A DNA stretch of 64,000 nucleotides, taken from NCBI GenBank assembly GCA_937868765.1, contig CALMNL010000004.1, positions 124,001-188,000 of the forward strand. The letters run 5' to 3'. Positions 9,458 through 19,301 of this stretch are shown piece by piece. The translations under genes and the position numbers were made by a program. The notes beneath the pieces were generated by a model. The model ran no database searches, was not told the origin of the DNA, and saw nothing but the letters and a program-made list of their open reading frames with translations. Within the stretch, counting starts at the first letter, position 1. Every line of letters begins with the position of its first letter. This DNA comes from an uncultured Desulfatitalea sp. GTDB lineage: Bacteria; Desulfobacterota; Desulfobacteria; Desulfobacterales; Desulfosarcinaceae.

Positions 9458-10590
9458 CCCGGAATTCCGCCAAATCCATGGCCTTTCCCGTGACCTACGA
9501 CGTGCGCCTGCTGTTCGCGGTGCTCTTCCTGGTGGGCATCGGGCTGGTCATGGTCTACAGCGCGAGTTCGGCCGTGGCCCTGGACAAATTCAAGAGCGAC
9601 GCCTTCTTTCTCAAGAAGCAGGCCCTGTTCGCCGGGCTGGGCATCGTGTCGCTGGTGGTGTGCAGCCACATCCCCTACCGCCTCTATCGCCTGCTGGCCT
9701 ACCCGCTGATGCTCCTGGGGCTGGGGCTGCTGTTAGCGGTCCATATCCCGGGGCTGGGGCTTTCGGCCGGTGGCTCGCTGCGCTGGCTCCAGTTCGGATC
9801 GTTCTCCTTCCAGCCCATGGAGATGGCCCGCCTGGGCCTGATCTTCTACCTGGCCTACTCCCTCAGCAAAAAGCAGGCCTCGCTGCACATCTTTTCCATT
9901 GGTTTCGTGCCCCATCTGGTGATCCTGGGCTTTTTCTGCATCGCCCTGATGCTGCAGCCCGACTTCGGCTCGGTGGTGATCTTCACTACGCTCACCTGGC
10001 TGCTGATGTTCATCGCCGGCGTGCCCCTGAAGCATCTGCTTTCCGTCATGGTGCCGGTCCTTCCCGCCGGCGTCCTGGCAATGCTCATGGCCGATTACCG
10101 CCTGGCGCGCCTGCTCAGCTTCCTCGATCCCTGGAAGGACCCCACCGGCGCGGGCTACCAGGTGACTCAATCGCTGATCGCTTTCGGGGTGGGAGGCTTC
10201 TGGGGCACGGGCATCGCCCAGGGACACCAGAAGCTTTTCTACCTGCCCGAACCGCACACCGATTTCGTCTTCGCCGTCATCGGCGAGGAGATGGGGTTTT
10301 GGGGCGTGCTTTTCATCCTGGCGCTCTATGCCACGATCCTGTGGCGCGGCTATCGCATCGCCACCGCCTGCGAAGACGATTTCGGCATGCTGGTGGCCGC
10401 CGGCATCACCTTTGCCCTGGCGCTGCAGGTTTCCATCAACATGGGCGTATGCCTGAGTCTGTTGCCGCCCAAAGGGTTGACCCTGCCGTTTCTCTCCTAC
10501 GGCGGCACCTCCTTGATGTTCAACATGGCCAGCATCGGCATCCTGACCAATATCGGAGCACAACATGCCCGGCACACTCGCAAAATTTGA
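9454..10590 (+). CDS. ftsW: Septal peptidoglycan polymerase FtsW
   Basis: A 378-residue SEDS-family membrane protein with about ten transmembrane helices, the glycosyltransferase that polymerises lipid II at the septum together with FtsI. Signatures include VMVYSASS in the first helix region, a long LQPDFGS stretch, and LPFLSYGGTSL near the C-terminus. The start at 9454 gives an ATGA overlap with murD; a longer in-frame start at 9292 inside murD is rejected. Confidence 0.95.
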   Translation: MTRNSAKSMAFPVTYDVRLLFAVLFLVGIGLVMVYSASSAVALDKFKSDAFFLKKQALFAGLGIVSLVVCSHIPYRLYRLLAYPLMLLGLGLLLAVHIPGLGLSAGGSLRWLQFGSFSFQPMEMARLGLIFYLAYSLSKKQASLHIFSIGFVPHLVILGFFCIALMLQPDFGSVVIFTTLTWLLMFIAGVPLKHLLSVMVPVLPAGVLAMLMADYRLARLLSFLDPWKDPTGAGYQVTQSLIAFGVGGFWGTGIAQGHQKLFYLPEPHTDFVFAVIGEEMGFWGVLFILALYATILWRGYRIATACEDDFGMLVAAGITFALALQVSINMGVCLSLLPPKGLTLPFLSYGGTSLMFNMASIGILTNIGAQHARHTRKI

Positions 10591-11728
10591 CCCGGGCGAG
10601 GGGTATCGCCTGATCGTGGCCGGGGGCGGCACCGGCGGCCACCTGTTTCCCGGTGTGGCCGTGGCCCAGGCCTTCCAGGCGCGCCATATCCATAACCGCG
10701 TGCTTTTCGTCAACGCCGGCCGGCCCTTGGACGTCTCCGTGCTGAATCGCTTGGGCTGGCAGCACCGCACCATCGCCATCGAGGGCATCAAGGGCCGCGG
10801 CAAGTGGCGCCAGGCCATGGCCGCCGCCAAGATCCCCAGGGCCATCTGGCAGTCGCGGGGGCTCCTGCTCGAATTCAAGCCCCAAGTGGTGATGGGCGTG
10901 GGCGGCTATTCGGCCGGCCCGGTGGCGGTGGCCGCCTGGTTGATGGGCATTCCCATGGTGATGCACGAGCAGAACCGGGAACCGGGGCTGACCAATCGCT
11001 GGGTGCGGCGCATCGCCAATCGCATCTACCTTTCGTTCGAGGACCGTGGCGGGGAATTCGATGCCCATAAAACGCTGGTCACCGGCAACCCGGTGCGGGA
11101 TGAAATCCTGACCCACGGCGGCAAGGGCCGCGTACCCCATGCGGCCGATACCTTCACGGTGATGATCCTGGGCGGCAGCCAGGGCGCCCACGCCATCAAC
11201 GAAGCCATGGTGGCGGCGCTGCCGCATCTGTCGGCCGTGGGGGGCCTGCGGGTGGTGCACCAAACCGGACGGGACGATGAGATGTGGGTTTCCAAGGCCT
11301 ATGCCGAGGGCGGCCTGGCGGCCACGGTGCGGGCCTTTTTCGACGACATGGCCGAGCGCTACGCCCAGGCGGATTTGATCATCTGCCGGGCCGGTGCCAC
11401 CACGGTGGCCGAGATCACCGTGGTGGGAAGGGCGGCCCTGTTCATTCCCTTTCCCCAGGCCGCGGACGATCACCAGACCGCCAATGCACGGGCTCTGGTG
11501 GATGCGGGCGCGGCGGAGATGATCCCGCAAAGCGAGTTGACCGGCACGGTGCTGGCGGATCGGATTGCGTACTACCGCCGCAATCCGGCCATCATCGGCA
11601 CCATGGCCGCCAAGGCCCTGACCCTGGGGCGTCCCGAGGCGGCCCTGTCCATCGTACGCGACATTTATCGACTGATTGAGAACAAGGGGGAAGGCTCCCG
11701 GCAAGCGGTAATCGGCAAACGGACGTAA
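10565..11728 (+). CDS. murG: UDP-GlcNAc:lipid I N-acetylglucosaminyltransferase MurG
   Basis: A 387-residue peripheral membrane glycosyltransferase that converts lipid I to lipid [18 protein letters not shown] at the N-terminus is the first G loop; GGYSAGPV and [12 protein letters not shown] are further signatures, and [10 protein letters not shown] begins the UDP-GlcNAc-binding domain. The start lies 26 bases inside ftsW, and a further M-free extension is not possible. The roughly 15 residues before the G loop are slightly long for the family. Confidence 0.96.
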   Translation: MPGTLAKFDPGEGYRLIVAGGGTGGHLFPGVAVAQAFQARHIHNRVLFVNAGRPLDVSVLNRLGWQHRTIAIEGIKGRGKWRQAMAAAKIPRAIWQSRGLLLEFKPQVVMGVGGYSAGPVAVAAWLMGIPMVMHEQNREPGLTNRWVRRIANRIYLSFEDRGGEFDAHKTLVTGNPVRDEILTHGGKGRVPHAADTFTVMILGGSQGAHAINEAMVAALPHLSAVGGLRVVHQTGRDDEMWVSKAYAEGGLAATVRAFFDDMAERYAQADLIICRAGATTVAEITVVGRAALFIPFPQAADDHQTANARALVDAGAAEMIPQSELTGTVLADRIAYYRRNPAIIGTMAAKALTLGRPEAALSIVRDIYRLIENKGEGSRQAVIGKRT

Positions 11729-11729
11729 T

Positions 11730-13115
11730 ATGTATCGCAAAAAATACCATATCCACTTCGTGGGCATCGGCGGTATCGGCATGAGCGGCATTGCCGAACT
11801 GCTGCTGAATCTGAACTACAAGGTGTCGGGTTCGGACCTGAGGAGTTCGGAGATCACCGAACGGCTCGCATCCCTCGGCGGCAAGGTGTACGAAGGTCAC
11901 GCCGCCGAGCAGATCGCCGGCGCCGACGTGGTGGTCGTCTCATCGGCCATCGACCCCTCCAATCCCGAGGTCCACGCGGCCATCCAGGCCGCCGTACCGG
12001 TCATCCCCAGGGCCGAGATGCTGGCCGAGCTGATGCGTCTAAAGTACAGCGTGGCCGTGGCCGGGGCCCACGGCAAGACCTCTACCACTTCGCTGGTGGC
12101 CTCCATTCTGGCCGCCGGCGGGCTGGACCCCACCGTGGTCATCGGCGGCAAGCTCAAAAGCATCGGTTCCAATGCCGTGCTGGGCAAGGGGGACTACATC
12201 GTGGCCGAGGCCGACGAGAGCGACGGCTCGTTTCTGAAGTATTCGCCGGCCATCGCCGTGGTGACCAACATCGACCGCGAGCACCTGGATTTTTACAAGG
12301 ACCTGGAGGACATCAAGCGGGTCTTCCTCAACTTCATCGACCGGATTCCCTTCTATGGCCTGGCGGTGCTCTGCCTGGACAACGAACCGGTGCAGGATCT
12401 GATCCCCCTGGTACGAAAGCGTTTCACCACCTACGGCATGAATCCCCAGGCCGATCTCCAGGCCCGGGACGTGGTGCTGCAGGGCTTGAGCAGCCGCTTC
12501 ACGGTGACGCGCCACAACAGGCCCCTGGGCGAGGTGGTGCTGACCCTGCCCGGTCTGCACAATGTCTATAACTCCTTGGCCGCCATTGCCGTGGGCCTGG
12601 AGCTGGGGATCGATTTTGCCAAGATCAAAAAGGCCCTGGAACGGGTGGAAGGGGTGCAGCGCCGCCTGGAGATCAAGGGCGAAGCCAGGCAGATCACCGT
12701 GGTGGACGACTATGGCCACCATCCCACGGAGATCAAAACCACCCTGGAAGCCATGTCCCACGGCTGGCCAGGGCGGCGCAAGGTGGTGGTCTTCCAGCCC
12801 CACCGTTACAGCCGCACCAAGGCGCTCTTCGACGATTTCGCGCGCAGCTTTTACAGCTGCGATGTGCTGTTGGTGCTGCCGATCTACGCGGCCAGCGAAC
12901 GGCCCATCGAGGGCGTCGAGAGCCGCACCCTGTGCGACAGCATCCGGGCGCGCGGCCACAAGGATGTCCGGTATATGGAAGACATGGAAACGGCCCTGGC
13001 GCATCTGAGCGAGCTGGTCGCTCCGGGGGATGTGGTGCTGACCCTGGGCGCCGGCAACGTCTACCAGCTGGGGGAGCGCCTGGTGGCAAGCCTGAAAGGT
13101 GACGGCAAGGAGTAA
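11730..13115 (+). CDS. murC: UDP-MurNAc:L-alanine ligase MurC
   Basis: A 461-residue Mur ligase that attaches the first amino acid to UDP-MurNAc. [16 protein letters not shown] is the N-terminal UDP-binding loop, [10 protein letters not shown] the ATP loop, and [10 protein letters not shown] and QPHRYSRT lie in the C-terminal domain. Start is one base after the murG stop. In many proteobacteria murB and ddl follow, but here ftsQ does. Confidence 0.97.
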   Translation: MYRKKYHIHFVGIGGIGMSGIAELLLNLNYKVSGSDLRSSEITERLASLGGKVYEGHAAEQIAGADVVVVSSAIDPSNPEVHAAIQAAVPVIPRAEMLAELMRLKYSVAVAGAHGKTSTTSLVASILAAGGLDPTVVIGGKLKSIGSNAVLGKGDYIVAEADESDGSFLKYSPAIAVVTNIDREHLDFYKDLEDIKRVFLNFIDRIPFYGLAVLCLDNEPVQDLIPLVRKRFTTYGMNPQADLQARDVVLQGLSSRFTVTRHNRPLGEVVLTLPGLHNVYNSLAAIAVGLELGIDFAKIKKALERVEGVQRRLEIKGEARQITVVDDYGHHPTEIKTTLEAMSHGWPGRRKVVVFQPHRYSRTKALFDDFARSFYSCDVLLVLPIYAASERPIEGVESRTLCDSIRARGHKDVRYMEDMETALAHLSELVAPGDVVLTLGAGNVYQLGERLVASLKGDGKE

Positions 13116-13122
13116 AGACACG

Positions 13123-13938
13123 GTGCGCAAGAACCGCTTCAAATCGAACCGCCGCCGCCAGCCGGGAAACTGGAAGCGACGTCTGTTCGCCTGCCTGGCA
13201 CTCACCGCATTGATGCTCGGCCTTCTAGGTATGAGCGTGCTGTGCGTGGCCAGTTATGCCGCCGTGATCCAGGCGAAGTACTTCCAGACCCAGAGCGTCA
13301 AGGTGAGCGGCCAACAGCGCCTGACCGAAGCCCAGGTGCTGCGCCAGGCGGACATCCACCTGGGCGACAACCTGCTGGCCCTCAACCTGCGGGTAGTGCG
13401 TGAACGACTGCTCGACAACCCCTGGATCATGACGGCCCAGGTGGCCCGGGAGATCCCGGACACGCTGGTCATCCGCATCGAAGAGCATGTGCCCCTGGCC
13501 CGGGTGGACCTGGGGCGCAAGTTCTTCATCGACACCGAGGGCCGGATATTCAAGGAGGCGGCCGCGGGAGATCCCGACGATCTGCCCGAGGTGCAGGGCC
13601 TGGGCTTCGGCGACATCCGTCTGGGCGCGGAGGCCCCCGCCCCTGCCCTGGTGGCCGTGGTCGAAGCGCTGCGCATCTGCCAGAACGCCGAAGGGCTCGC
13701 CGCCTGCGGCGATATCGAGCAAGTTCAACTGGACAAGGAACTGGGCGTCAGCCTGATCTTGAGGCCCGACCACCAGCGTATCAAGCTGGGCTTTGACGGC
13801 TACCCGCTCAAATTCGAACGGCTCGCGCAGCTGCGCGACCTTATGGCAAACAATGAGAGCTGGCGGAATTTTCAAACGCTGGATCTGAACAACCCGGACC
13901 GGGTCGTGGTGCAATTGGCCGGTGCGTCGGACGAGTGA
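13123..13938 (+). CDS. ftsQ: Cell division protein FtsQ
   Basis: About 271 residues: a basic cytoplasmic tail, one membrane helix (about residues 20-45, LTALMLGLLGMSVLCVASYA), a POTRA domain (VKVSGQQRLTEAQVL) and a beta domain. FtsQ recruits FtsL and FtsB at the septum. I prefer GTG 13123 because AAGGAG lies about ten bases before it; GTG 13099, inside murC, is an alternative with the same frame. It sits directly between murC and ftsA. Confidence 0.9.
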   Translation: MRKNRFKSNRRRQPGNWKRRLFACLALTALMLGLLGMSVLCVASYAAVIQAKYFQTQSVKVSGQQRLTEAQVLRQADIHLGDNLLALNLRVVRERLLDNPWIMTAQVAREIPDTLVIRIEEHVPLARVDLGRKFFIDTEGRIFKEAAAGDPDDLPEVQGLGFGDIRLGAEAPAPALVAVVEALRICQNAEGLAACGDIEQVQLDKELGVSLILRPDHQRIKLGFDGYPLKFERLAQLRDLMANNESWRNFQTLDLNNPDRVVVQLAGASDE

Positions 13939-13979
13939 TCACGGCAACGACGCGCGGGGCTGAAGTTTCGAGGAGGCAT

Positions 13980-15209
13980 ATGGCGCAGGCCAAGGAGAAC
14001 ATCATCGTAGGGCTCGACATCGGCACGACCAAAATCTGCTGCGTGGTCGGCGAAGTGCGCGGCACCGAAGTCAATATCATCGGCATCGGCACCCACCCTT
14101 CGGTGGGATTGCGCAAGGGCGTGGTGGTCAATATCGAATCCACGGTGGAATCGATCAAAAAAGCCGTGGAGGAAGCCGAATTGATGGCCGGGTGCGAAAT
14201 CTCCCAAGTCTACGCCGGCATCGCCGGCGGTCACATCACCGGCTTCAACAGCCGCGGCATCGTGGCCATCAAGGGACCGGAAATCACTCCGAACGACGTC
14301 GAGCGCGTCATCGACGCGGCGCGGGCCGTGGCGATCCCCATGGACCGGGAAGTGATCCATGTGCTACCCCAGGAGTATATCGTGGACGACCAGGCCGGCA
14401 TCCAGAACCCGGTGGGTATGGCCGGCGTGCGCCTGGAAGCCAAGATCCACATCGTCACCGGGGCGGTGACCTCGGCCCACAACATTGTCAAATGCGCCAA
14501 CCGCGCGGGCCTGGATGTGTGCGACATCGTCCTCGAGTCACTGGCCTCGGGCGAGGCGGTGCTCACCGAAGAAGAGAAGCAATTGGGCACGGCGCTGATC
14601 GACCTGGGCGGCGGCACCTCGGACCTGGCAATCTTCGCCGGGCAAAACATCAAACATACCTTCGTGCTGGCCCTGGGCGGCGACAATTTGACCAACGACA
14701 TCGCCGTGGGCCTGCGGGCGCCGCTGGCCGAAGCCGAGAAGATCAAAAAGAAATACGGCACCTGCCTTTCGACCAACATCAGCACCGAAGAGACCATCGA
14801 GGTCCCGGGCATGGGCGGGCGCAAACCGCGCAAGCTGCCCCGCCAGATCCTGGGGGAGATCCTGGAACCGCGCATGGAAGAGATCTTCACCTTGATCAAG
14901 CGCGAAATCTACCGGTCCGGGATGGAGCACGTGGTCTCCGCCGGCCTGGTGGTCACCGGCGGCACGGCCATGCTCGACGGGGTCACCGAAATCGCCGAGG
15001 CCGTGCTGGGACTGCCCACGCGCCTGGGCAAACCCCAGGGCATCACCGGCCTCACCGATGTGGTCAACAATCCCATGTACGCCACGGGCGTCGGCCTGGT
15101 GCTCTACGGTGCACGCAAGGCGCCGGCCAAGAAGTTCCGCATCCGCGACAAGAATATCTTCAACAGCATCATCCAGCGGATGAAGAAATGGTTTAAGGAA
15201 GTCATTTAA
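13980..15209 (+). CDS. ftsA: Cell division protein FtsA
   Basis: A 409-residue actin-like ATPase that anchors FtsZ to the membrane. GLDIGTTKICCVVGE is the phosphate-1 loop; LIDLGGGTSDLAIF and VVTGGTAMLDG are the other nucleotide-binding motifs. The C-terminus ends in an amphipathic segment (IIQRMKKWFKEVI) that serves as the membrane-targeting helix in this family. AGGAGG precedes ATG 13980 by three to four bases; the frame is open upstream to 13935, but the extension lacks homology. Confidence 0.96.
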   Translation: MAQAKENIIVGLDIGTTKICCVVGEVRGTEVNIIGIGTHPSVGLRKGVVVNIESTVESIKKAVEEAELMAGCEISQVYAGIAGGHITGFNSRGIVAIKGPEITPNDVERVIDAARAVAIPMDREVIHVLPQEYIVDDQAGIQNPVGMAGVRLEAKIHIVTGAVTSAHNIVKCANRAGLDVCDIVLESLASGEAVLTEEEKQLGTALIDLGGGTSDLAIFAGQNIKHTFVLALGGDNLTNDIAVGLRAPLAEAEKIKKKYGTCLSTNISTEETIEVPGMGGRKPRKLPRQILGEILEPRMEEIFTLIKREIYRSGMEHVVSAGLVVTGGTAMLDGVTEIAEAVLGLPTRLGKPQGITGLTDVVNNPMYATGVGLVLYGARKAPAKKFRIRDKNIFNSIIQRMKKWFKEVI

Positions 15210-15245
15210 GAGGGAGAACCGTTAACATAATAGAAGGGGGAGTCT

Positions 15246-16442
15246 ATGTTTAGTTTCATCGAACCGGAGAAGTCGGCAAAAATCAAGGTGATCGGAGTGG
15301 GTGGCGCCGGCGGCAACGCCATCAACAACATGATCGACGGCAACCTGGTGGGCGTCAAATTCATTGCCGCCAACACCGACCTGCAGGCGCTGGAGATCTC
15401 CAAGGCCGAGATCAAGATCCAGCTGGGCGAAAAGCTCACCGAGGGGCTGGGAGCGGGCGCCAATCCCCAAGTGGGACACGATGCCGCCCTCGAAAGCGCC
15501 CAGGCGGTCAAGGCCGCCCTGGCCGACAGCCACATGGTCTTCATCACCGCGGGCCTGGGCGGCGGCACGGGCACGGGCGCGGCGCCGGTCATCGCCGGTC
15601 TGTGCAAGGAGCTGGGGGTGCTCACCGTGGCGGTGGTGACGCGGCCCTTCTCCTTCGAAGGCAAAAAACGCGGCCGCATGGCCGATGAGGGCCTCAATGA
15701 GCTCAAAAAGGTCGCCGACACGGTCATCACCATCCCCAACGACCGCCTGCGCGGCCTGGCCTCCAAGAACGCGCGCATGATCGATATGTTCCGCAAGGCC
15801 GATGAAATTCTGCTGCACTCGGTCAAGGGCATCACCGACCTGATCATGCGGCCGGGCCTGGTAAACCTTGATTTCGCCGACGTCAAGACCACCATGTCCA
15901 AGGCCGGCATGGCCATCATGGGCATCGGTGTGGCCAGCGGCGAAAATCGGGCCTTGGAAGCTGCCGAGCGGGCCATCTCCCATCCGCTGCTGGAAGACAT
16001 AAACATCCGCGGCGCCAAGGGCGTGTTGATGAACATCACCAGCAGCAGCGAACTGACCATGGAAGAGATGACCGAGGCCTCCGACCGCATCTACAACGAA
16101 GTCGGCGACGAAGCCGAGATCATCTGGGGCGCGGTCATCGACGACGACATGGGCGACGAGATGCGCGTCACGGTCATCGCTACGGGCATCGGTGTCGAAG
16201 AAGAGAAGAAGAAGGGGCCGGCGCCGGTCAATGACCCGACCTATGGGGGCAAAGTGCGCGACATCACCCCGGCCGACTTGACCGCGGTGAACGAAAACCT
16301 GGATGTGCCCACTTTCCGTCGGCTGCAGAAGCAGCCGGCGAGCAGTGAGCCCTCGGATGGCATTTTCAGGGGCTACAAGGGCATGGTGATCGACAACAAC
16401 GACCTGGACGTGCCCACCTTTTTGCGCCGCAAGGCCGATTAG
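15246..16442 (+). CDS. ftsZ: Cell division GTPase FtsZ, with duplicated C-terminal peptide
   Basis: A 398-residue tubulin-like GTPase that polymerises into the Z ring. The GTP-binding tubulin signature GGGTGTG is at residues 105-111. The C-terminal tail is odd: the conserved peptide that binds FtsA, normally single, appears twice, as LDVPTFRR (352-359) and as LDVPTFLRRKAD at the very end (387-398). The two copies are 35 residues apart in an otherwise linker-like tail. A GGGGGAG ribosome site precedes the ATG. This is the last gene of the dcw cluster. Confidence 0.98.
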   Translation: MFSFIEPEKSAKIKVIGVGGAGGNAINNMIDGNLVGVKFIAANTDLQALEISKAEIKIQLGEKLTEGLGAGANPQVGHDAALESAQAVKAALADSHMVFITAGLGGGTGTGAAPVIAGLCKELGVLTVAVVTRPFSFEGKKRGRMADEGLNELKKVADTVITIPNDRLRGLASKNARMIDMFRKADEILLHSVKGITDLIMRPGLVNLDFADVKTTMSKAGMAIMGIGVASGENRALEAAERAISHPLLEDINIRGAKGVLMNITSSSELTMEEMTEASDRIYNEVGDEAEIIWGAVIDDDMGDEMRVTVIATGIGVEEEKKKGPAPVNDPTYGGKVRDITPADLTAVNENLDVPTFRRLQKQPASSEPSDGIFRGYKGMVIDNNDLDVPTFLRRKAD

Positions 16443-16443
16443 C

Positions 16444-16494
16444 GTTCCGCCAGGCCGGAACGGCGGCAGGCGGCCCACAGGCGCGCCTGCCGCC
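16444..16494 (+). terminator. Two consecutive hairpins after ftsZ
   Basis: GTTCCG (16444-16449) pairs with CGGAAC (16456-16461), and GGCGGCAGGCG (16462-16472) pairs perfectly with CGCCTGCCGCC (16484-16494). No T-run follows, so this may be a mRNA-stabilising or Rho-assisted end rather than an intrinsic terminator. It lies between ftsZ and the radical SAM gene. Confidence 0.5.
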
Positions 16495-16579
16495 GCGCAA
16501 GACCATGGCCGCACAGACGCGTCGTCCTGCGGAACGGGATGGCATCGATTGCGGCCCTTGCGATTCAGTGGAGCTAGGG

Positions 16580-18325
16580 ATGGCGCCGGCAGCCGACAAA
16601 GAACGGAAAGCCAGACTCGATGCCGAAATCGGAACCATTCGCAAACCGTGGCAAGGTCACCTGCGCGTGGTTCTGGTCTACCCCAACCATTATGCGGTGG
16701 GCATGGCCAGCCTCGGTTTCCAGACGGTCTACCGTCTGCTCAACAGCCTGCCCCAGGTGCTTTGCGAGCGTGCCTTTCTGCCGGAAGGCGAAGATCACGC
16801 GACGCCGCTGGTCTCTCTGGAGTCGGGACGGCCGCTGGCCGAATTCGATGCACTGGCTTTCTCCATCTCCTTCGAGAACGATTACGAGAATGTACTGACG
16901 ATTCTCCAAAAAGCGGGACTCCCCCTGCCGGCCACAGAACGTGGCGGCTCCCTCCCCCTCCCCCTTATATTGGCAGGGGGGGTCTCCTGCTTTCTGAACC
17001 CCGAACCGCTGGCGCCCTTCATCGATTGCTTCCTGCTGGGCGAAGCGGAAGATCTGCTGGCGCCGTTCTTTCAGCGCTTCGATCCGGCCGGAGATCGCCG
17101 CCGGTTCCTGCTGGCGGCGGCCCGGGACCTGCCCGGCGTCTATGTGCCGGACTTCTACCAGGCGGCATACCGGGACGACGGCACCCTGGCCGCCTTCAGG
17201 CCCATCGACGCCGTGCCTGAAAAAATCCGCCGGGTGTACAGCACCGATTTGGCGGGGTTTGCGACCCAAAGCGCCGTGGTCACGCCCCAAACCGGCTTCG
17301 ACGATGCCTATCTCATCGAAGTCAGCCGCGGCTGCCCCCACGGCTGCCGATTTTGCGCCGCCGGCTACATCTACCGCCCTCCGCGTTTCCGTCCGCTGCC
17401 CGGCCTGCTGGCTGCTTTACAGCAGGGGGCCGACCTGAGCCGCAAGGTCGGCCTCCTGGGCGCGGCGGTTTCCGACCTGCCCGAGCTCAAGGCCCTGTGC
17501 GGCCTCGGCCGTCAGCTCGACCTGCAACTCTCGTTCAGCTCCCTGCGCGCCGACGCCCTGGACGACGAGCTCATCGCCGCCTTGCAGTCCGGGCGCCTCA
17601 AGACCGCCACCATCGCCCCCGAGGCCGGCTCCGAGCGCCTGCGCAAGGTGATCAACAAAGGGCTGAACGAAACGGCCATCCTCGGGGCGGCCGAAAGGCT
17701 GGTGGCCGGCGGCATCCCCAACCTGAAACTCTACTTCATGGTGGGCCTGCCCACCGAGACCGAAGCCGACGTGGATGAGCTGGTGGCCCTGGTCAAACGC
17801 ATCAAAGACCGCTTCCTGCGCGCCAGCCGGCCGCGCGGCCGCATGGGCGAGATCACCGTGAGCCTCAACAGCTTCGTGCCCAAGCCGTTCACCCCATTCC
17901 AGTGGACGGCCATGGACGAAACCGCCGCGCTCAAGCAGAAGATTAAGCGGATCAAAGAGGGACTCAAGAAGACCGCCAACGTCCGCGTTCATGCCGATGT
18001 GCCGCGCTGGGCCTATATTCAGGCCCTGCTGGCCAGGGGCGACCGCCGCTGCGGCCGGCTGCTGCTCGAGGCCCACCACAACGGCGGCAACTGGCCGCGT
18101 ACGTTCAAATCCTCCGCCCTGAACCCGGACTTCTACCTCCACCGCGAACGACGCAGGGAAGAACTGTTCCCGTGGGATTTCATCGACCACGGCCTGGACA
18201 AAGAATTCCTGTGGCGGGAGTTTGAGCGGGCGCTGCAAGCCAGGGAGACACTCCCCTGCCCGGCCGATCCGGCCAAGTGCGGGGTGTGCGGGGTGTGCCG
18301 CCGAATGGAAAAGGATCAAAGATAG
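16580..18325 (+). CDS. B12-binding-like radical SAM protein (TIGR03960-type)
   Basis: A protein of about 581 residues. The N-terminal half (LRVVLVYPNHYAVGMASLGF; LAGGVSCFLNPEPLAPF) resembles the cobalamin-binding-like domain found before many radical SAM cores. C252, C256 and C259 in CPHGCRFC form the CxxxCxxC site that binds a [4Fe-4S] cluster and SAM. A Cys-rich tail ends in CGVCGVC. The reaction is unknown. I chose ATG 16580 because GGAG lies just before it; ATG 16505 is an alternative that adds 25 unconserved residues. It stands alone between ftsZ and an HU gene that runs toward it. Confidence 0.8.
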   Translation: MAPAADKERKARLDAEIGTIRKPWQGHLRVVLVYPNHYAVGMASLGFQTVYRLLNSLPQVLCERAFLPEGEDHATPLVSLESGRPLAEFDALAFSISFENDYENVLTILQKAGLPLPATERGGSLPLPLILAGGVSCFLNPEPLAPFIDCFLLGEAEDLLAPFFQRFDPAGDRRRFLLAAARDLPGVYVPDFYQAAYRDDGTLAAFRPIDAVPEKIRRVYSTDLAGFATQSAVVTPQTGFDDAYLIEVSRGCPHGCRFCAAGYIYRPPRFRPLPGLLAALQQGADLSRKVGLLGAAVSDLPELKALCGLGRQLDLQLSFSSLRADALDDELIAALQSGRLKTATIAPEAGSERLRKVINKGLNETAILGAAERLVAGGIPNLKLYFMVGLPTETEADVDELVALVKRIKDRFLRASRPRGRMGEITVSLNSFVPKPFTPFQWTAMDETAALKQKIKRIKEGLKKTANVRVHADVPRWAYIQALLARGDRRCGRLLLEAHHNGGNWPRTFKSSALNPDFYLHRERRREELFPWDFIDHGLDKEFLWREFERALQARETLPCPADPAKCGVCGVCRRMEKDQR

Positions 18326-18395
18326 GAGCAACGCCGTGGCAACGTCTGGAAGGGGCCGGAGGCGTATGGCATTGGCTGGATAACGGCCGGAGGAC

Positions 18396-18671
18396 CTATT
18401 TGTCCACCCGCTCTTTCAGTTCGGCCAGCGGCTTGAAATAGGGCAGCTTCTTGGGCCGAACCGTCACGGCTTCGCCGGTCTTGGGATTGCGGCCCTTGTA
18501 ACTCTTATATTCTTTGACCTTGAAAGCGCACAGTCCGCGGATTTCCACGCGATCCCCCCGGGCGAGGGCATCGGACATGGCGTCGAAGAAGAGGGAGATG
18601 TAGCGACGGGCTTCGGCCTTGGAGAGTTTCTGTTCCTCAGCAAGGATGGCGATCAGGTCTTGTGTGTTCAT
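18396..18671 (-). CDS. HU/IHF-family nucleoid DNA-binding protein
   Basis: A 91-residue histone-like protein. Residues such as VEIRGLCAFKVKEYKSYKGRNPKTGE match the beta arm region that wraps DNA, with GRNPKTGE being the family signature. Such proteins bend DNA and support transcription and replication. The ATG at 18669-18671 has GAGGGG before it; the frame stays open to 18800 but without homology. It resembles IHF alpha/beta or HU about equally, so no symbol is given. A perfect palindrome sits just upstream. Confidence 0.9.
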   Translation of the reverse strand: MNTQDLIAILAEEQKLSKAEARRYISLFFDAMSDALARGDRVEIRGLCAFKVKEYKSYKGRNPKTGEAVTVRPKKLPYFKPLAELKERVDK

Positions 18672-18687
18672 GGGTCCCCTCGATTGG

Positions 18688-18708
18688 GAGATCCCCCGGG
18701 GGGATCTC
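18688..18708. repeat. 21-base perfect palindrome upstream of the HU-like gene
   Basis: GAGATCCCCC at 18688-18697 is the exact reverse complement of GGGGGATCTC at 18699-18708, with one central G. It begins 17 bases before the start codon of the HU-like gene, so it would lie in its leader or promoter. It could be an operator or an mRNA hairpin that affects translation. Confidence 0.6.
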
Positions 18709-18846
18709 GGTCCGTGGCATATACCGTTGGCTCTCACCGGCGCCGGACTGGCAAGGCGCTTCCCTGCGAGGACATGGGCGGTGGGAAGCGATCCTTGCAT
18801 GTCACGAAGCGTATGGGCATCTCACGCCCCGGGCGGTCGGACGGGA

Positions 18847-19050
18847 TCATCCGCGAACGCGTTTGATGGTTCCGTTGCTGATCATTTCCTGAAACTGTGC
18901 CAGAAGCGCCTTCTCTTCATTGTCCAGATGGGCGTCCGCATGGGCCAGATCCATGATCTGGTTATACTCCTTGGGTGTCACCTCGCAATCTTGAATGGCA
19001 TGATTGATCAGTTCCATGAGCTTGCCTGCGCTCTGACTCGGCTTCTTCAT
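18847..19050 (-). CDS. Small TerB-like hypothetical protein
   Basis: A 67-residue acidic protein. The segment QIMDLAHADAHLDNEEKALL has the spacing of acidic residues seen in TerB-like (tellurite resistance) domains, though it is much shorter than a full TerB domain of about 120-150 residues. ATG 19050 has a GGGGGA site nine bases before it; the ATG at 19080 lacks one. Function is unknown. It diverges from vgrG and lies 175 bases upstream of the HU gene on the same strand. Confidence 0.6.
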   Translation of the reverse strand: MKKPSQSAGKLMELINHAIQDCEVTPKEYNQIMDLAHADAHLDNEEKALLAQFQEMISNGTIKRVRG

Positions 19051-19301
19051 CGCGGTAAGTCCCCCTTTTGATTGTGGCATTTGCTGCGAACCAGTCTCGT
19101 TAAAGCGACCGTTTTCATATATAACAGAATTTGTTCAAAAGCTGGAGCCTTTTGTTTGCCCTTTGCCGGGACCGGTGGTAGCATCGGAACCACTGGATAT
19201 TCTTTCAGCTTTTACATACCCTGACCGTGGATTCAAATCGGCGCCGGATGGTATCCTGCCGGCGCGGACGCCAATATACTCACAACAAAGGGGGAACCTG
19301 C

